From positions 71,653 to 135,652 of the forward strand of contig JBBIHB010000004.1 in assembly GCA_037447215.1 (NCBI GenBank): DNA of 64,000 bases, read 5' to 3'. Made by a program: the position numbers and the translations under genes. The notes under the pieces were generated by a model, which saw only the letters and a program-made list of their open reading frames with translations, was not told the DNA's origin and searched no databases. The stretch comes from UBA1413 sp037447215 (GTDB lineage Bacteria > Bacteroidota > Bacteroidia > Bacteroidales > Prolixibacteraceae). The first letter of the stretch is position 1, and each line of letters opens with the position of its first letter. Shown piece after piece: positions 45,230 through 54,141 of the stretch.

Positions 45230-45261
45230 TTTGAAATATAGTTTGTAAATTTATTACTTTG
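45230..45261 (+). promoter_or_regulatory. Promoter of acpP-fabF-rnc
   Basis: A -33 TTTG (45230-45233), a 20-base spacer and a -7 TTACTTTG (45254-45261; one mismatch to TAnnTTTG) form the best two-part Bacteroidota promoter in the window. The predicted start is about 40 bases before acpP. Confidence 0.6.
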
Positions 45262-45309
45262 CACCGAATTTTTAATTAACCATTTTAGTAATAACTTAAA
45301 ATTTTAGCT

Positions 45310-45552
45310 ATGTCTGATATTGCATCAAAAGTAAAAGCAATCATCGTTGACAAATTGGGCGTCGATGAGAGTGAAGTAACCAACGAAGCATCATTCACCA
45401 ACGATCTTGGTGCAGATTCATTGGATACCGTAGAATTGATCATGGAATTTGAAAAGGAATTTGATCTGGCAATTCCGGATGATCAGGCTGAAAAAATCTC
45501 CACCGTAGGTGAAGCTATCCAGCACATCGAAGAAGCTATCAAGAACAAATAA
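45310..45552 (+). CDS. acpP: Acyl carrier protein
   Basis: An 80-residue acidic acyl carrier protein. The phosphopantetheine attachment serine lies in the conserved NDLGADSLDTVELIMEFEKEF, followed by IPDDQAEKISTVGEAIQHIEEAI. It carries growing acyl chains in fatty-acid and lipid A synthesis. fabF begins 17 bases downstream and rnc follows, the common acpP-fabF-rnc order. Confidence 0.98.
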   Translation: MSDIASKVKAIIVDKLGVDESEVTNEASFTNDLGADSLDTVELIMEFEKEFDLAIPDDQAEKISTVGEAIQHIEEAIKNK

Positions 45553-45569
45553 TCGCAGATCTATCATTT

Positions 45570-46811
45570 ATGGAATTGAAGCGGGTAGTAGTTACCGGTT
45601 TGGGTGCAATAACTCCTTTAGGAAACTCAATTGAAGAATATTGGGATAATCTGATTAAAGGGGTTAGCGGGTCTGCGCCGATAACAAAATTTGATACCAC
45701 AAATCACAAAACCAAATTTGCCTGTGAGGTAAGAAATTTCGATCCGGGTTTATACCTGGAAAGAAAAGAAGCCCGAAAACACGATTTGTACACTCAATTC
45801 GCTTTTGGTGCAGCCATTCAGGCCATGGAAGATTCGGGTATCAACCTCGAAACTGTAAATAAAGACCGGGCAGGTATAATATGGGGATCGGGCATAGGAG
45901 GCCTTCAGACTTTTTTTGAAGAGGTTCAGGCATATAAGCCTGAAAGGCCGCAATTCTCGCCTTTTTTTATACCTAAAATGATTGCCAATATTGCTGGTGG
46001 TCTTTTATCGATCAAATATGGTTTTAGGGGTCCTAACTACACAACAGTTACTGCCTGTGCTTCTGCTTCCCATGCAATTATTGAGGCCTTTTACAAAGTT
46101 CGACTCGGACAAGCTGATTTCATGATAACCGGTGGATCAGAAGCTGGGGTCAACGAAGCAGCAATGGCCGGATTTAATTCAATGAGGGCAATTTCAACCA
46201 GAAATGATGACCCAGCTACAGCCTCACGGCCTTTCGATAAAGACCGTGATGGCTTTGTTATGGGTGAAGGCGCTGGCGCTCTGATTGTTGAAAACTTGGA
46301 GCATGCCATGAACAGAGGGGCTAAAATATATGCCGAGATTGTAGGTGGGGGTATGTCTGCCGATGCTTACCATATGACTGCTCCCGATCCGGAAGGATTA
46401 GGAGCGAAACTGGTGATGAAATGGGCAGTTGAAGATGCAGGGCTCAACCTCACCGATGTTGATTATATAAACGTTCATGGCACCTCAACGCCATTGGGCG
46501 ACATTGCCGAACCAAAAGCTATAATTGGCCTTTTTGGTGAACATGCTTACAAACTCAGTATAAGTGCTACAAAGTCAATGACAGGACACCTACTAGGAGC
46601 TGCAGGAGCTGTTGAAGGAATTGCAACTATTCTTGCACTTAAGCATGGAATTATACCACCAACCATTAACCATTTTTCTGATGACCCTGAAATTGACAAC
46701 CGTATGGATTTTACTTTTAACCATGCGAAAAAACGTGATATAAAAATAGCTATCAGCAATACTTTCGGGTTCGGAGGACATAATGCCACAATTGCGTTTA
46801 AAAAATTTTAA
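45570..46811 (+). CDS. fabF: Beta-ketoacyl-ACP synthase II
   Basis: A 413-residue elongating condensing enzyme. The catalytic Cys lies in VTACASASHAI, and the two histidines in INVHGTSTPLGD and TKSMTGHLLGAAGAVEG, giving the Cys-His-His triad of KAS I/II; the C-terminal GFGGHNATIAF gate motif is also present. It condenses malonyl-ACP with acyl-ACP. It follows acpP by 17 bases and is followed by rnc after 6. Confidence 0.98.
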   Translation: MELKRVVVTGLGAITPLGNSIEEYWDNLIKGVSGSAPITKFDTTNHKTKFACEVRNFDPGLYLERKEARKHDLYTQFAFGAAIQAMEDSGINLETVNKDRAGIIWGSGIGGLQTFFEEVQAYKPERPQFSPFFIPKMIANIAGGLLSIKYGFRGPNYTTVTACASASHAIIEAFYKVRLGQADFMITGGSEAGVNEAAMAGFNSMRAISTRNDDPATASRPFDKDRDGFVMGEGAGALIVENLEHAMNRGAKIYAEIVGGGMSADAYHMTAPDPEGLGAKLVMKWAVEDAGLNLTDVDYINVHGTSTPLGDIAEPKAIIGLFGEHAYKLSISATKSMTGHLLGAAGAVEGIATILALKHGIIPPTINHFSDDPEIDNRMDFTFNHAKKRDIKIAISNTFGFGGHNATIAFKKF

Positions 46812-46817
46812 GTAATC

Positions 46818-47549
46818 GTGGTCCGAAGGTTGGCTCAAAGAATAAAACTCTTTTCCTCTCCCAGGAAAGAGTTTTATTTATTTATTAAAAACCTGATAGG
46901 TTTTTATCCCGGAAAACTCTCTTTTTATGATGTTGCATTTACCCACAGGTCGGCTTCCAGGCTCGATTCGAAAGGTAATGTCGTTAACAACGAGAGGCTC
47001 GAATATCTGGGTGATGCAATTTTAGGCGCCGTTATAGCCGATTTCCTCTACAATAGGTTTCCTCAGGAAGATGAAGGATTTCTCACAAAAATGAGGTCAA
47101 AACTGGTTAATCGCTCCATNNNNNNNNNNNNNNNNNNNNNNNNNNNNNNNNNNNNNNNNNCAAACGCAAGCAACGCAATCGATAAAAGCCATATTTACGG
47201 AGATGTGCTCGAAGCGCTGATTGGCGCAATCTATCTGGATAAAGGTTATAATTCGGCCCGTTTTTTTATCATTAAACGTATAATACCCCGGTATATAGAC
47301 CTGTATGAACTTGAACAACTGGATACCAATTTCAAAAGTAAACTGATTGAATGGAGCCAGAAAAACAAGAGACAGGTAAAATTTGATACACTTGAAGAGT
47401 ATCCCAATGGAAGCAAACAACCTAAATTTGTGGCCATAGTTGAAATTGATGAAAAAGTTGCCGGAAAGGGAACCGGAAACTCAAAAAAAGAAGCCCAGCA
47501 AAATGCTGCAAAGGATACGTTAGCCAAAATGGGAATTGAGGTAGAATAG
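46818..47549 (+). CDS. rnc: Ribonuclease III, interrupted by an assembly gap
   Basis: RNase III cleaves double-stranded RNA in rRNA processing. From a GTG at 46818 the frame gives 243 residues: a family-typical N-terminus (FYPGKLSFYDVAFTHRSAS), the signature NNERLEYLGDAILGAVIADFLY, a gap of 41 N (47120-47160) and then YGDVLEALIGAIYLDKGY with the metal-binding D and E. A double-stranded-RNA-binding domain ends the protein (FKSKLIEWSQKNKRQVKF... AGKGTGNSKKEAQQNAAKDTLAKMG). Both sides are in the same frame, so the gap length is consistent with a real 14-15 missing residues. The start has no ATG alternative nearby. Confidence 0.94.
   Translation: MVRRLAQRIKLFSSPRKEFYLFIKNLIGFYPGKLSFYDVAFTHRSASRLDSKGNVVNNERLEYLGDAILGAVIADFLYNRFPQEDEGFLTKMRSKLVNRSXXXXXXXXXXXXXXXNASNAIDKSHIYGDVLEALIGAIYLDKGYNSARFFIIKRIIPRYIDLYELEQLDTNFKSKLIEWSQKNKRQVKFDTLEEYPNGSKQPKFVAIVEIDEKVAGKGTGNSKKEAQQNAAKDTLAKMGIEVE
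47120..47160. other. Assembly gap (41 N)
   Basis: A run of 41 undetermined bases lies inside rnc, between the signature motif and the second metal-binding motif. Confidence 0.99.
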
Positions 47550-47587
47550 AAATTCTTTTAATACTTTTGCCCCATAATTTATTCAGG

Positions 47588-48277
47588 ATGAGTTCAATTT
47601 TAGTTTTCGGAATTGGGTTTTCAGCTCAATTGCTGTTTTTTGCACGTACAATCCTGCAATGGGTTAAATCAGAACATGAAGGAGAAGTTATTTCGCCCGT
47701 TATATTCTGGCAACTCAGTTTAATTGCCTCCATTCTTATGCTAACTTATGGAATCCTGAGAAATGATTTTGCAATAATACTTGGTCAAATACTTGTTTAT
47801 TATATATATGTCCGGAATCTTCAACTTAAAAATGCCTGGAAACCAATTCCTCCGTTTATAAAGTTCATTGGGATGCTATTACCTCTAATCATAGTATTTT
47901 GGTTATTTACAGGCAATACAAATAACTTTTCAAAAATTATCCGAAATGACGAAATATCGAACCATTTAATGTTATGGGGTTCTGCAGGACAGATTGTATT
48001 TACCTCGAGATTTATATATCAGTGGACCTTTTCCGAAAAGGAGAAAGAATCCATATTGCCGCTTGGGTTCTGGATATTGAGTTTGATTGGTTCGGCAATG
48101 ATATTCCTCTATTCGATATACCGGCTCGATCCGGTTTTATTTTTGGCGCATACACTGGGAATTTTCATCTATATCATGAATATTTTACTTTCCTGCGGAA
48201 AAAGAGGATTATTTTCCCGGTTAAACTTATCATTTTTAAATAGTTTTACAAAAAAATTGAGTGACAAGCTTCACTAA
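47588..48277 (+). CDS. Stand-alone double LAB_N membrane protein
   Basis: The 229-residue protein consists of two tandem copies of the lipid A biosynthesis N-terminal (LAB_N) domain, a three-helix PQ-loop-like unit. Copy one is QLLFFARTILQWVKSEHEGEVISPVIFWQLSLIAS..., and copy two is QIVFTSRFIYQWTFSEKEKESILPLGFWILSLIGS... Each has the R-x-x-x-Q-W-x-x-S-E pattern. LAB_N domains are found in front of LpxB in some species or alone beside glycosyltransferases; their role is not established. I start at the ATG at 47588 (MSSILVFGIGF), preceded by a CAGG; the frame continues to 47567. It follows rnc after 38 bases. Confidence 0.83.
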   Translation: MSSILVFGIGFSAQLLFFARTILQWVKSEHEGEVISPVIFWQLSLIASILMLTYGILRNDFAIILGQILVYYIYVRNLQLKNAWKPIPPFIKFIGMLLPLIIVFWLFTGNTNNFSKIIRNDEISNHLMLWGSAGQIVFTSRFIYQWTFSEKEKESILPLGFWILSLIGSAMIFLYSIYRLDPVLFLAHTLGIFIYIMNILLSCGKRGLFSRLNLSFLNSFTKKLSDKLH

Positions 48278-48302
48278 TTCAATTGACTTAATTAATAATA
48301 AA

Positions 48303-49175
48303 ATGGAAAAGCCTTCGCCATCACTCAAAGAGAAATACATGAAACTGGAAGGTTGGTCTTCGATTATTATCAATTCATTCCTCTTTATCCTGAAATATTG
48401 GGCTGGGATAACAACTGGCTCCCTGGCCCTGATTGCAGATGCATGGCACACTTTAACCGATTCAGTTTCGTCGGTGATTGTACTGGTTGGCGGGGCAATT
48501 TCAAGGAAACCAGCTGATGCAGAACATCCTTTCGGGCATGGCAGGGTTGAACACATCACTGCAATCATAATCGGTGTATTACTGGCTATTGTTGCTTTTG
48601 ATTTTGTAGTTCAGGCCATAGAAAAATTCAGTAGCAGGGAAGCAACCATATTCAGCACCATTGCATGGGTAGCCACAATAATATCAATTGTTGTGAAAGA
48701 AGGCTTGGCTCAGTTTGCATTTTTCACTGCCCGTAAAACCAATTCTACAATTCTCGCTGCCGATGCCTGGCACCATCGCTCAGATGCATTATCATCTATT
48801 TTGATATTGATTGGATTAATTGTCGGGAAATATTTCTGGTGGACCGATTCCGTTCTGAGTTTTCTGGTTGCCGTAATGATCGGATATGCAAGTTTCGACA
48901 TCATAAATAGGGAGGTAAAATCGTTCATGGGAGAGCACCCTTCAAACGATCTTATAAAAAAGATAACCTCCACGGCACAGGCCACATCAGTTATTCCCCT
49001 GCATGTACATCACATTCATTTACACCGCTATGGCGATCATACAGAACTGAGTTGCCATATTAAACTCAACGGAAAAATGACCCTTATTGAAGCGCATGAA
49101 ATCTGTACCCGAATTGAAAAATCACTGTTATCTGAATTTGGATTTATTGCAACTGTCCACCCGGAACCGCTCTAA
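48303..49175 (+). CDS. Cation diffusion facilitator transporter
   Basis: A 290-residue CDF-family metal efflux protein. Six helices carry the metal-site motifs ALIADAWHTLTDS and LAADAWHHRSDALSS (H-x3-D pairs in helices II and V), and EHPFGHGRVEH lies between helices II and III. The cytosolic C-terminal domain has PLHVHHIHLHRYGDHTELSCHI. The likely substrates are Zn, Fe or Mn. The frame extends to a GTG at 48261, overlapping the previous gene, but the ATG at 48303 (MEKPSPSLKEKY) is a more ordinary start. The stop overlaps the convergent M23 gene stop by 4 bases. Confidence 0.93.
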   Translation: MEKPSPSLKEKYMKLEGWSSIIINSFLFILKYWAGITTGSLALIADAWHTLTDSVSSVIVLVGGAISRKPADAEHPFGHGRVEHITAIIIGVLLAIVAFDFVVQAIEKFSSREATIFSTIAWVATIISIVVKEGLAQFAFFTARKTNSTILAADAWHHRSDALSSILILIGLIVGKYFWWTDSVLSFLVAVMIGYASFDIINREVKSFMGEHPSNDLIKKITSTAQATSVIPLHVHHIHLHRYGDHTELSCHIKLNGKMTLIEAHEICTRIEKSLLSEFGFIATVHPEPL

Positions 49176-50431
49176 TCGGTTATATGAGCTGAAGAATGTG
49201 CATCCCAGTCAATCTGCAACAGATTATACACTAATGAATCACGAATTGAAGAAAACATTTCAAAATATTCTTTTTTGACCGGTTCCGACGGGGGAGCTTC
49301 CATCCTCAGAGGATCAATTGGTGAACCATTCCTGTAAACCCTGAAATCAAGGTGCGACCCGGTTGACAAACCAGTCGACCCGACATAACCAATTACCTGT
49401 CCCTGATTTACCCTAACTCCAGTATTAATTCCAGGACCAAATCCCCTGAGGTGCATATAAACAGTAGTATAAACCGCATTGTGTTTAATTCGTACATAAT
49501 TACCGGCGCCACCAGTCTGATAGCCCCTTTCCTGAACAATCCCATCCCCGATTGTCAATACCGGAGTTCCGGAAGGTGCGGCATAGTCAACACCGTGGTG
49601 CGGACGGCGGATTTTAAGGATCGGGTGCATTCTCCCGTGTGAAAAATGTGAACTGATACGTGAATAATTAAGTGGGGCCTTAAGGAAGGCTTTCCTGAGA
49701 CTTTGCCCTTCGGCATCAAAATATTCAAACCTGTCGTCCTGAAAAAACCTGAATGCGGAAAAGATTTTGTTCATGTGCTCAAACTCCACTGCATGAACCG
49801 GACCAATACCAACCGACTCATCATCTACAAACTGTTCCTCGTATAATACCCTGAATCGGTCGCCTTTCTGTATGCCGAAAAAATCAATAGTCCAGGCAAA
49901 GATTTCTGACAACTGTATTGCAAGTATCGGGTTAAGGTTATTGGTTACCATTGAATTCCACAGCGATGACTGAATCACTCCTGAGGCACTTTTATATTCA
50001 ATTTCAACCTCCTTTTGTCCTGTGAAACTATTCAGACTATCGGTTAAACTGAAAATTACATAATCAATCCGGTTATTTTCGTATACAAGATATCGTGCTG
50101 TCAGCAACGAATCGGGACTTTGAAATATATAAAAGTTATTTCCGCTCCGGATTTTTCTAACATCAAAAACATCCGCTGAATTGCGGGCAAGCTGATCAAT
50201 ATTTGCCATGCTCACCCCATATCCCGATAGTAAATCGCCCAGGTTTTGATTAGGTTTGATCTTACCTTCTACAATAATAAACGAATCAACAGGTAATCCA
50301 AATTTCAATTCAGGGATGTGTTCTTCGGTTATTTCTTCAAAATTATCGTAATTAAAGTTATTGGTGAAAAAAAATATCATTACTCCAACTGCGAGGGAAA
50401 ACAATAAAATTTCTGCCCAAAATCTCTTCAT
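49172..50431 (-). CDS. LytM/M23-domain protein with an altered zinc motif
   Basis: A 419-residue membrane-anchored protein. A helix at about 8-23 precedes an OapA/LysM-like region (~55-105, KIKPNQNLGDLLSGYGVS) and a beta domain. The M23 domain is at about 262-376: HHGVDYAAPSG gives H278-x3-D282, YMHL gives H327, but the usual H-x-H is H360-L-D362 (SHLDFRV). Active M23 enzymes use the second His of that motif as a zinc ligand, so this member may be inactive or use Asp. It could be an amidase activator or a DD-endopeptidase. The ATG at 50431 is chosen; the frame runs to 50470 inside the yitT gene. It begins 1 base after the yitT stop. Confidence 0.88.
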   Translation of the reverse strand: MKRFWAEILLFSLAVGVMIFFFTNNFNYDNFEEITEEHIPELKFGLPVDSFIIVEGKIKPNQNLGDLLSGYGVSMANIDQLARNSADVFDVRKIRSGNNFYIFQSPDSLLTARYLVYENNRIDYVIFSLTDSLNSFTGQKEVEIEYKSASGVIQSSLWNSMVTNNLNPILAIQLSEIFAWTIDFFGIQKGDRFRVLYEEQFVDDESVGIGPVHAVEFEHMNKIFSAFRFFQDDRFEYFDAEGQSLRKAFLKAPLNYSRISSHFSHGRMHPILKIRRPHHGVDYAAPSGTPVLTIGDGIVQERGYQTGGAGNYVRIKHNAVYTTVYMHLRGFGPGINTGVRVNQGQVIGYVGSTGLSTGSHLDFRVYRNGSPIDPLRMEAPPSEPVKKEYFEMFSSIRDSLVYNLLQIDWDAHSSAHITD

Positions 50432-50432
50432 T

Positions 50433-51299
50433 TTATAATTTAAGTTTATCGAAACCCTGACCATAAACACCCATTACACTTCCCATCGATATGAAAGCAT
50501 CGGGATCAATTTCCTTGATTTTTCGGAAAATTGCGCCGGTTTCGCGTTTTCGTACAACTGAAATAACGACTTTTACATTCTCTTTAGTGTACCATCCGAC
50601 ACCATCTATTACGGTTACTCCACGATACCGCTGCTGGTTGATAAAATCGGCTATTTCCTCGTATTTTTTTGAGAAGATAAACATTTGCGCCGATCGGTTG
50701 GCCCCACTCAACACAGCATCGAGAGCATAAGAAACGACTCCCATGGTTACATATCCATAAACCATTTTATCGACTGATTTCAGCACAAAAAAGGAGGAAG
50801 CAATGATGATCACATCGCAATAAAGTATTACCCTGCCGGGACTAATATTGCGGTATTTCACAACAATAGCTGCAATAATATCGGTTCCCCCGGTACTTCC
50901 ACCTTTCGAAAAAACAATACCCAAACCTACTCCTGAGAGAATGCCACCGAGCACAGCCGAAAGGAAAGTATCGTCAACAATAGGCTCACTTATTAGTTGT
51001 TGCGAAAAAGTAAGCCCAATTGAAACTACGACCATACTGTAAATTGTTTTTATTCCGAAACTGGCCCCTAATACTTTAATAGCAACAGCCACTAAAATGA
51101 TGTTAACCAAAAAATAAGTAATACCAACTGGAATACCGGTTGCATAAAACAATACGGCCCCAATTCCACTGACACCGCCACCGGTAATTTGAGCAGGAAT
51201 AATGAAAAAGGTCCACGCCAATGAGAACACCACCAATCCAATAGTGATGGTAATATAATCTTCAATATTTAAGAGTTGCTTTTTCAGTTTTTCTTTCAT
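50433..51299 (-). CDS. YitT-family membrane protein (DUF2179)
   Basis: The 288-residue protein has about five or six membrane helices in the first 190 residues, including the family motif PAQITGGGVSGIGAVLFY and SKGGSTGGTDIIA, then a cytosolic DUF2179 domain (RYRGVTVIDGVGWYTKENVKVVISVVRKRE). The function is unknown; related proteins have been linked to transport. It lies between leuS (18-base gap) and the M23 gene (1-base gap) in a leftward operon. Confidence 0.9.
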   Translation of the reverse strand: MKEKLKKQLLNIEDYITITIGLVVFSLAWTFFIIPAQITGGGVSGIGAVLFYATGIPVGITYFLVNIILVAVAIKVLGASFGIKTIYSMVVVSIGLTFSQQLISEPIVDDTFLSAVLGGILSGVGLGIVFSKGGSTGGTDIIAAIVVKYRNISPGRVILYCDVIIIASSFFVLKSVDKMVYGYVTMGVVSYALDAVLSGANRSAQMFIFSKKYEEIADFINQQRYRGVTVIDGVGWYTKENVKVVISVVRKRETGAIFRKIKEIDPDAFISMGSVMGVYGQGFDKLKL

Positions 51300-51317
51300 C
51301 CCGCAAAAAGCAAAAAA

Positions 51318-53966
51318 TCACACAACAACGTTAATAATTTTACCGGGAACTACTATGATTTTTTTTGGCGTTTTCCCTTCGAGATAGCGCACCGACTTTT
51401 CGTTCTGAACAACTTCGGCTTCAATTTCGGGAATTGTCATGTTTACCGGTAATTCAAGCTTAAACCGCATTTTCCCGTTGAAGGATACGGGATATTCAAA
51501 AGTTTCTTCAACCAGAAGATTTTCATTGGCTACAGGCCAGGGTTCATAAGCCAATGATTCATTCCCACCATAAAGCTGCCAAAGCTCTTCACCAAGATGC
51601 GGTGCAAAAGGCGATAAAATTTTAGTAAAAATTTTTGCTGTATCAATAGATACCTTTCCTTTCTTAATGGCTTGGTTGTTAAAAACCATCAAAGCCGAAA
51701 TTGCAGTGTTGAATTTCAGGTTTTCAATGTCGGAAGTAACCTTTTTTATGGTTTGATGTAGCTGCTTTAAAGTTGTGGCATCTTCTTCTCCATTGGAAAT
51801 ATTGTTGAGGTCGCTGAAAAACCTGTTAACCCGGTTAAGGAAGTTAAATACGCCTTTTACCCCACTATCGGCCCATGGTTTGCGCTCATCCAAAGGCCCC
51901 ATAAACATTTCGTAAAGCCTGAGTGAATCAGCCCCGTATTTTTTAACCACATCGTCGGGATTCACTACATTTTTAAGTGATTTTGACATTTTTGCCACAA
52001 TCTGGTTAAGTTCCTCCCCTGTTTCGATGTGGTAGAATTTCCCTTCCTTTTCTTCGACCAGATCGGAGCTTACTTTGGCACCTGTTGAAGTTTCGTATGC
52101 AAATGCCAGAATCATCCCCTGATTGTAGAGTTTTGTAAATGGCTCATCAGTTGAAACAATGCCAAGATCGAACAGTACCTTATGCCAGAAACGACTGTAT
52201 AGCAAATGCAAAACAGCATGTTCGGCGCCGCCTATATATAAATCGACCGGCATCCAGTACTGCTCCAGTTTTGGGTCAAATATTTGTTCATCGTTTTGCG
52301 GATCGATAAACCGGAGGTAGTACCAGCATGAACCAGCCCACTGCGGCATGGTGTTGGTTTCACGTCTTCCTTTTCTTCCGTCAGATGATTCCACGACGAG
52401 CCAATCCCTGGCATTGGCAAGTGGAGATTCACCTCCTTCGCCCGGCTCGTATTTTTCCATTTCAGGCAACTCAACCGGAAGATTTTCATCAATTGATACT
52501 GTTCCATCTTCCCAGTGTAAGACTGGAAAAGGCTCTCCCCAATACCTTTGACGGCTGAACAACCAATCCCTGATTTTGTAATTTACAGTAGCTTTCCCCA
52601 GTTTTTGTTCCTCAAGCCAGGCGGTTATTGCTGCAATTCCGGCTGTCTTGTTCATTCCATTTATGTCAATTCCAAAATCCTTGTTTGATGAATTGATGTA
52701 TTTCCCATCTTCGGTCCAACAGGCATTACCATCAAGTACTTTTGCGCGTATTTCAGGTTCAGCATCTTCGGGATCGAGGATGCAGCTTACTGGCAAGTCA
52801 AACTTTTTTGCAAACTCAAAGTCGCGGGCATCATGGGCAGGTACAGCCATAATAGCGCCTGTGCCATAACCCATAAGCACATAATCGGCAATCCAGATGG
52901 GGATATGTTTGCCAGTAACCGGATTTATGGCATAACTTCCGGTAAAAACTCCCGTTTTTTCCTTTGCAAGTTCAGTCCGGTCAAGATCCGATTTAAGTGA
53001 TGCAGCATGAATATATTCTTTTCCTGCAACAATATTATTATCGGTTACGAGATCTTCAACCATAGGGTGCTCAGGTGATACAACCATATAGGTTGCACCA
53101 AACAGGGTATCGGGGCGTGTAGTGTAAACCCTGAGTTTCTTAATTTTACCATAAATAGTAAAATCAACGTCAGCGCCATACGACTTTCCGATCCAGTTGC
53201 GCTGCATATCTTTTACCCCTTCCGGCCAATCGAGGCTTTCCAGTCCTTCGAGGAGCCGTTCGGCATAAAGGGGTATCCTTAAAAGCCACTGCTTCAGATT
53301 CTTTCGTATAACCTGGTTCCCACATTTTTCGTGTGACCCATCGGTCAACACCTCCTCATTGGCACATACTGTCCGACAAGAACCACACCACCATACCTGT
53401 GCATTGTCATAATAGGCAAGTCTTTTGCCGGCAATATATCTTTCAATTTCTTTCTTTCCTTTTTGTACTATCTCCGAAGGGATGGGTAATTCATTTATGG
53501 GTCGTCCCTTTTTCAGGCTGCTGTCGTACCAGGTATTGAACAATTGAATAAATATCCATTGCGTCCATTTAAAATATTTTGCATCAGTAGTATTTATTTC
53601 CCTGTCCCAGTCGTAACTGAGGCCAAGCGACTTGATTTGCCTCCTGAAGGTATCGCAATTGTTTCGGGTCGTAATTGCGGGATGGGTACCGGTTTGCATG
53701 GCATATTGTTCGGCAGGGAGTCCGAAAGCATCCCATCCCATTGGGTGCAACACATTGTACCCGTTCATCCGTTTATAACGGCTTATGATGTCGGTTGCTG
53801 TATAACCTTCAGGATGACCGACATGAAGCCCGGCACCCGAAGGATAAGGGAACATATCGAGAATATAATATTTTAGTTTGGAAGTATCGTTTTCTGTTTT
53901 AAAGGTTTTATTCTTTTCCCAATATTGCTGCCATTTTGGCTCAATCTCCCAGAATTTGTAATCCAT
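51318..53966 (-). CDS. leuS: Leucyl-tRNA synthetase
   Basis: An 882-residue class I aminoacyl-tRNA synthetase. The HIGH motif appears as GAGLHVGHPEGYTATD near residue 42, the CP1 editing domain includes TRPDTLFGATYMV and GTGAIMAVPAHDARD, and KMSKSLKNVVNPDDVV carries the KMSKS loop. The leucine-specific domain and the C-terminal tRNA-binding domain (ILSPFAPHLGEELWQLYG) are complete. Two cysteine pairs (WWCGSCRTVC-type, and CGNQV) suggest a zinc-binding insertion. A -7 box lies about 40 bases upstream. Confidence 0.98.
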   Translation of the reverse strand: MDYKFWEIEPKWQQYWEKNKTFKTENDTSKLKYYILDMFPYPSGAGLHVGHPEGYTATDIISRYKRMNGYNVLHPMGWDAFGLPAEQYAMQTGTHPAITTRNNCDTFRRQIKSLGLSYDWDREINTTDAKYFKWTQWIFIQLFNTWYDSSLKKGRPINELPIPSEIVQKGKKEIERYIAGKRLAYYDNAQVWWCGSCRTVCANEEVLTDGSHEKCGNQVIRKNLKQWLLRIPLYAERLLEGLESLDWPEGVKDMQRNWIGKSYGADVDFTIYGKIKKLRVYTTRPDTLFGATYMVVSPEHPMVEDLVTDNNIVAGKEYIHAASLKSDLDRTELAKEKTGVFTGSYAINPVTGKHIPIWIADYVLMGYGTGAIMAVPAHDARDFEFAKKFDLPVSCILDPEDAEPEIRAKVLDGNACWTEDGKYINSSNKDFGIDINGMNKTAGIAAITAWLEEQKLGKATVNYKIRDWLFSRQRYWGEPFPVLHWEDGTVSIDENLPVELPEMEKYEPGEGGESPLANARDWLVVESSDGRKGRRETNTMPQWAGSCWYYLRFIDPQNDEQIFDPKLEQYWMPVDLYIGGAEHAVLHLLYSRFWHKVLFDLGIVSTDEPFTKLYNQGMILAFAYETSTGAKVSSDLVEEKEGKFYHIETGEELNQIVAKMSKSLKNVVNPDDVVKKYGADSLRLYEMFMGPLDERKPWADSGVKGVFNFLNRVNRFFSDLNNISNGEEDATTLKQLHQTIKKVTSDIENLKFNTAISALMVFNNQAIKKGKVSIDTAKIFTKILSPFAPHLGEELWQLYGGNESLAYEPWPVANENLLVEETFEYPVSFNGKMRFKLELPVNMTIPEIEAEVVQNEKSVRYLEGKTPKKIIVVPGKIINVVV

Positions 53967-54006
53967 GCTGAAATGGTATTGAAAATTATTATTAAAAAAT
54001 GAATTG

Positions 54007-54014
54007 CAAAGTTA
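54007..54014 (-). promoter_or_regulatory. Putative -7 box for the leuS operon
   Basis: The minus strand reads TAACTTTG, an exact TAnnTTTG match, 40 bases upstream of the leuS ATG. No clear -33 is seen. Confidence 0.5.
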
Positions 54015-54083
54015 GAAAAATGTTTTGCCGGCGGATTACAGGAAATCTAATATTGGCCTAATTAAGGCAGAGTTAACAAGATG

Positions 54084-54120
54084 AGAAAAAATGAGGCTAT
54101 CCTGACCGGACAGCCTCATT
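54084..54120 (-). terminator. Rho-independent terminator of the DUF4332 gene
   Basis: A perfect 9-bp stem (AATGAGGCT at 54090-54098 with AGCCTCATT at 54112-54120) has extra TCC/GGA pairing inside. On the minus strand it ends in a run of six T, 22 bases past the DUF4332 stop. Confidence 0.85.
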
Positions 54121-54141
54121 CAAGCAAACAAATTACCTACA

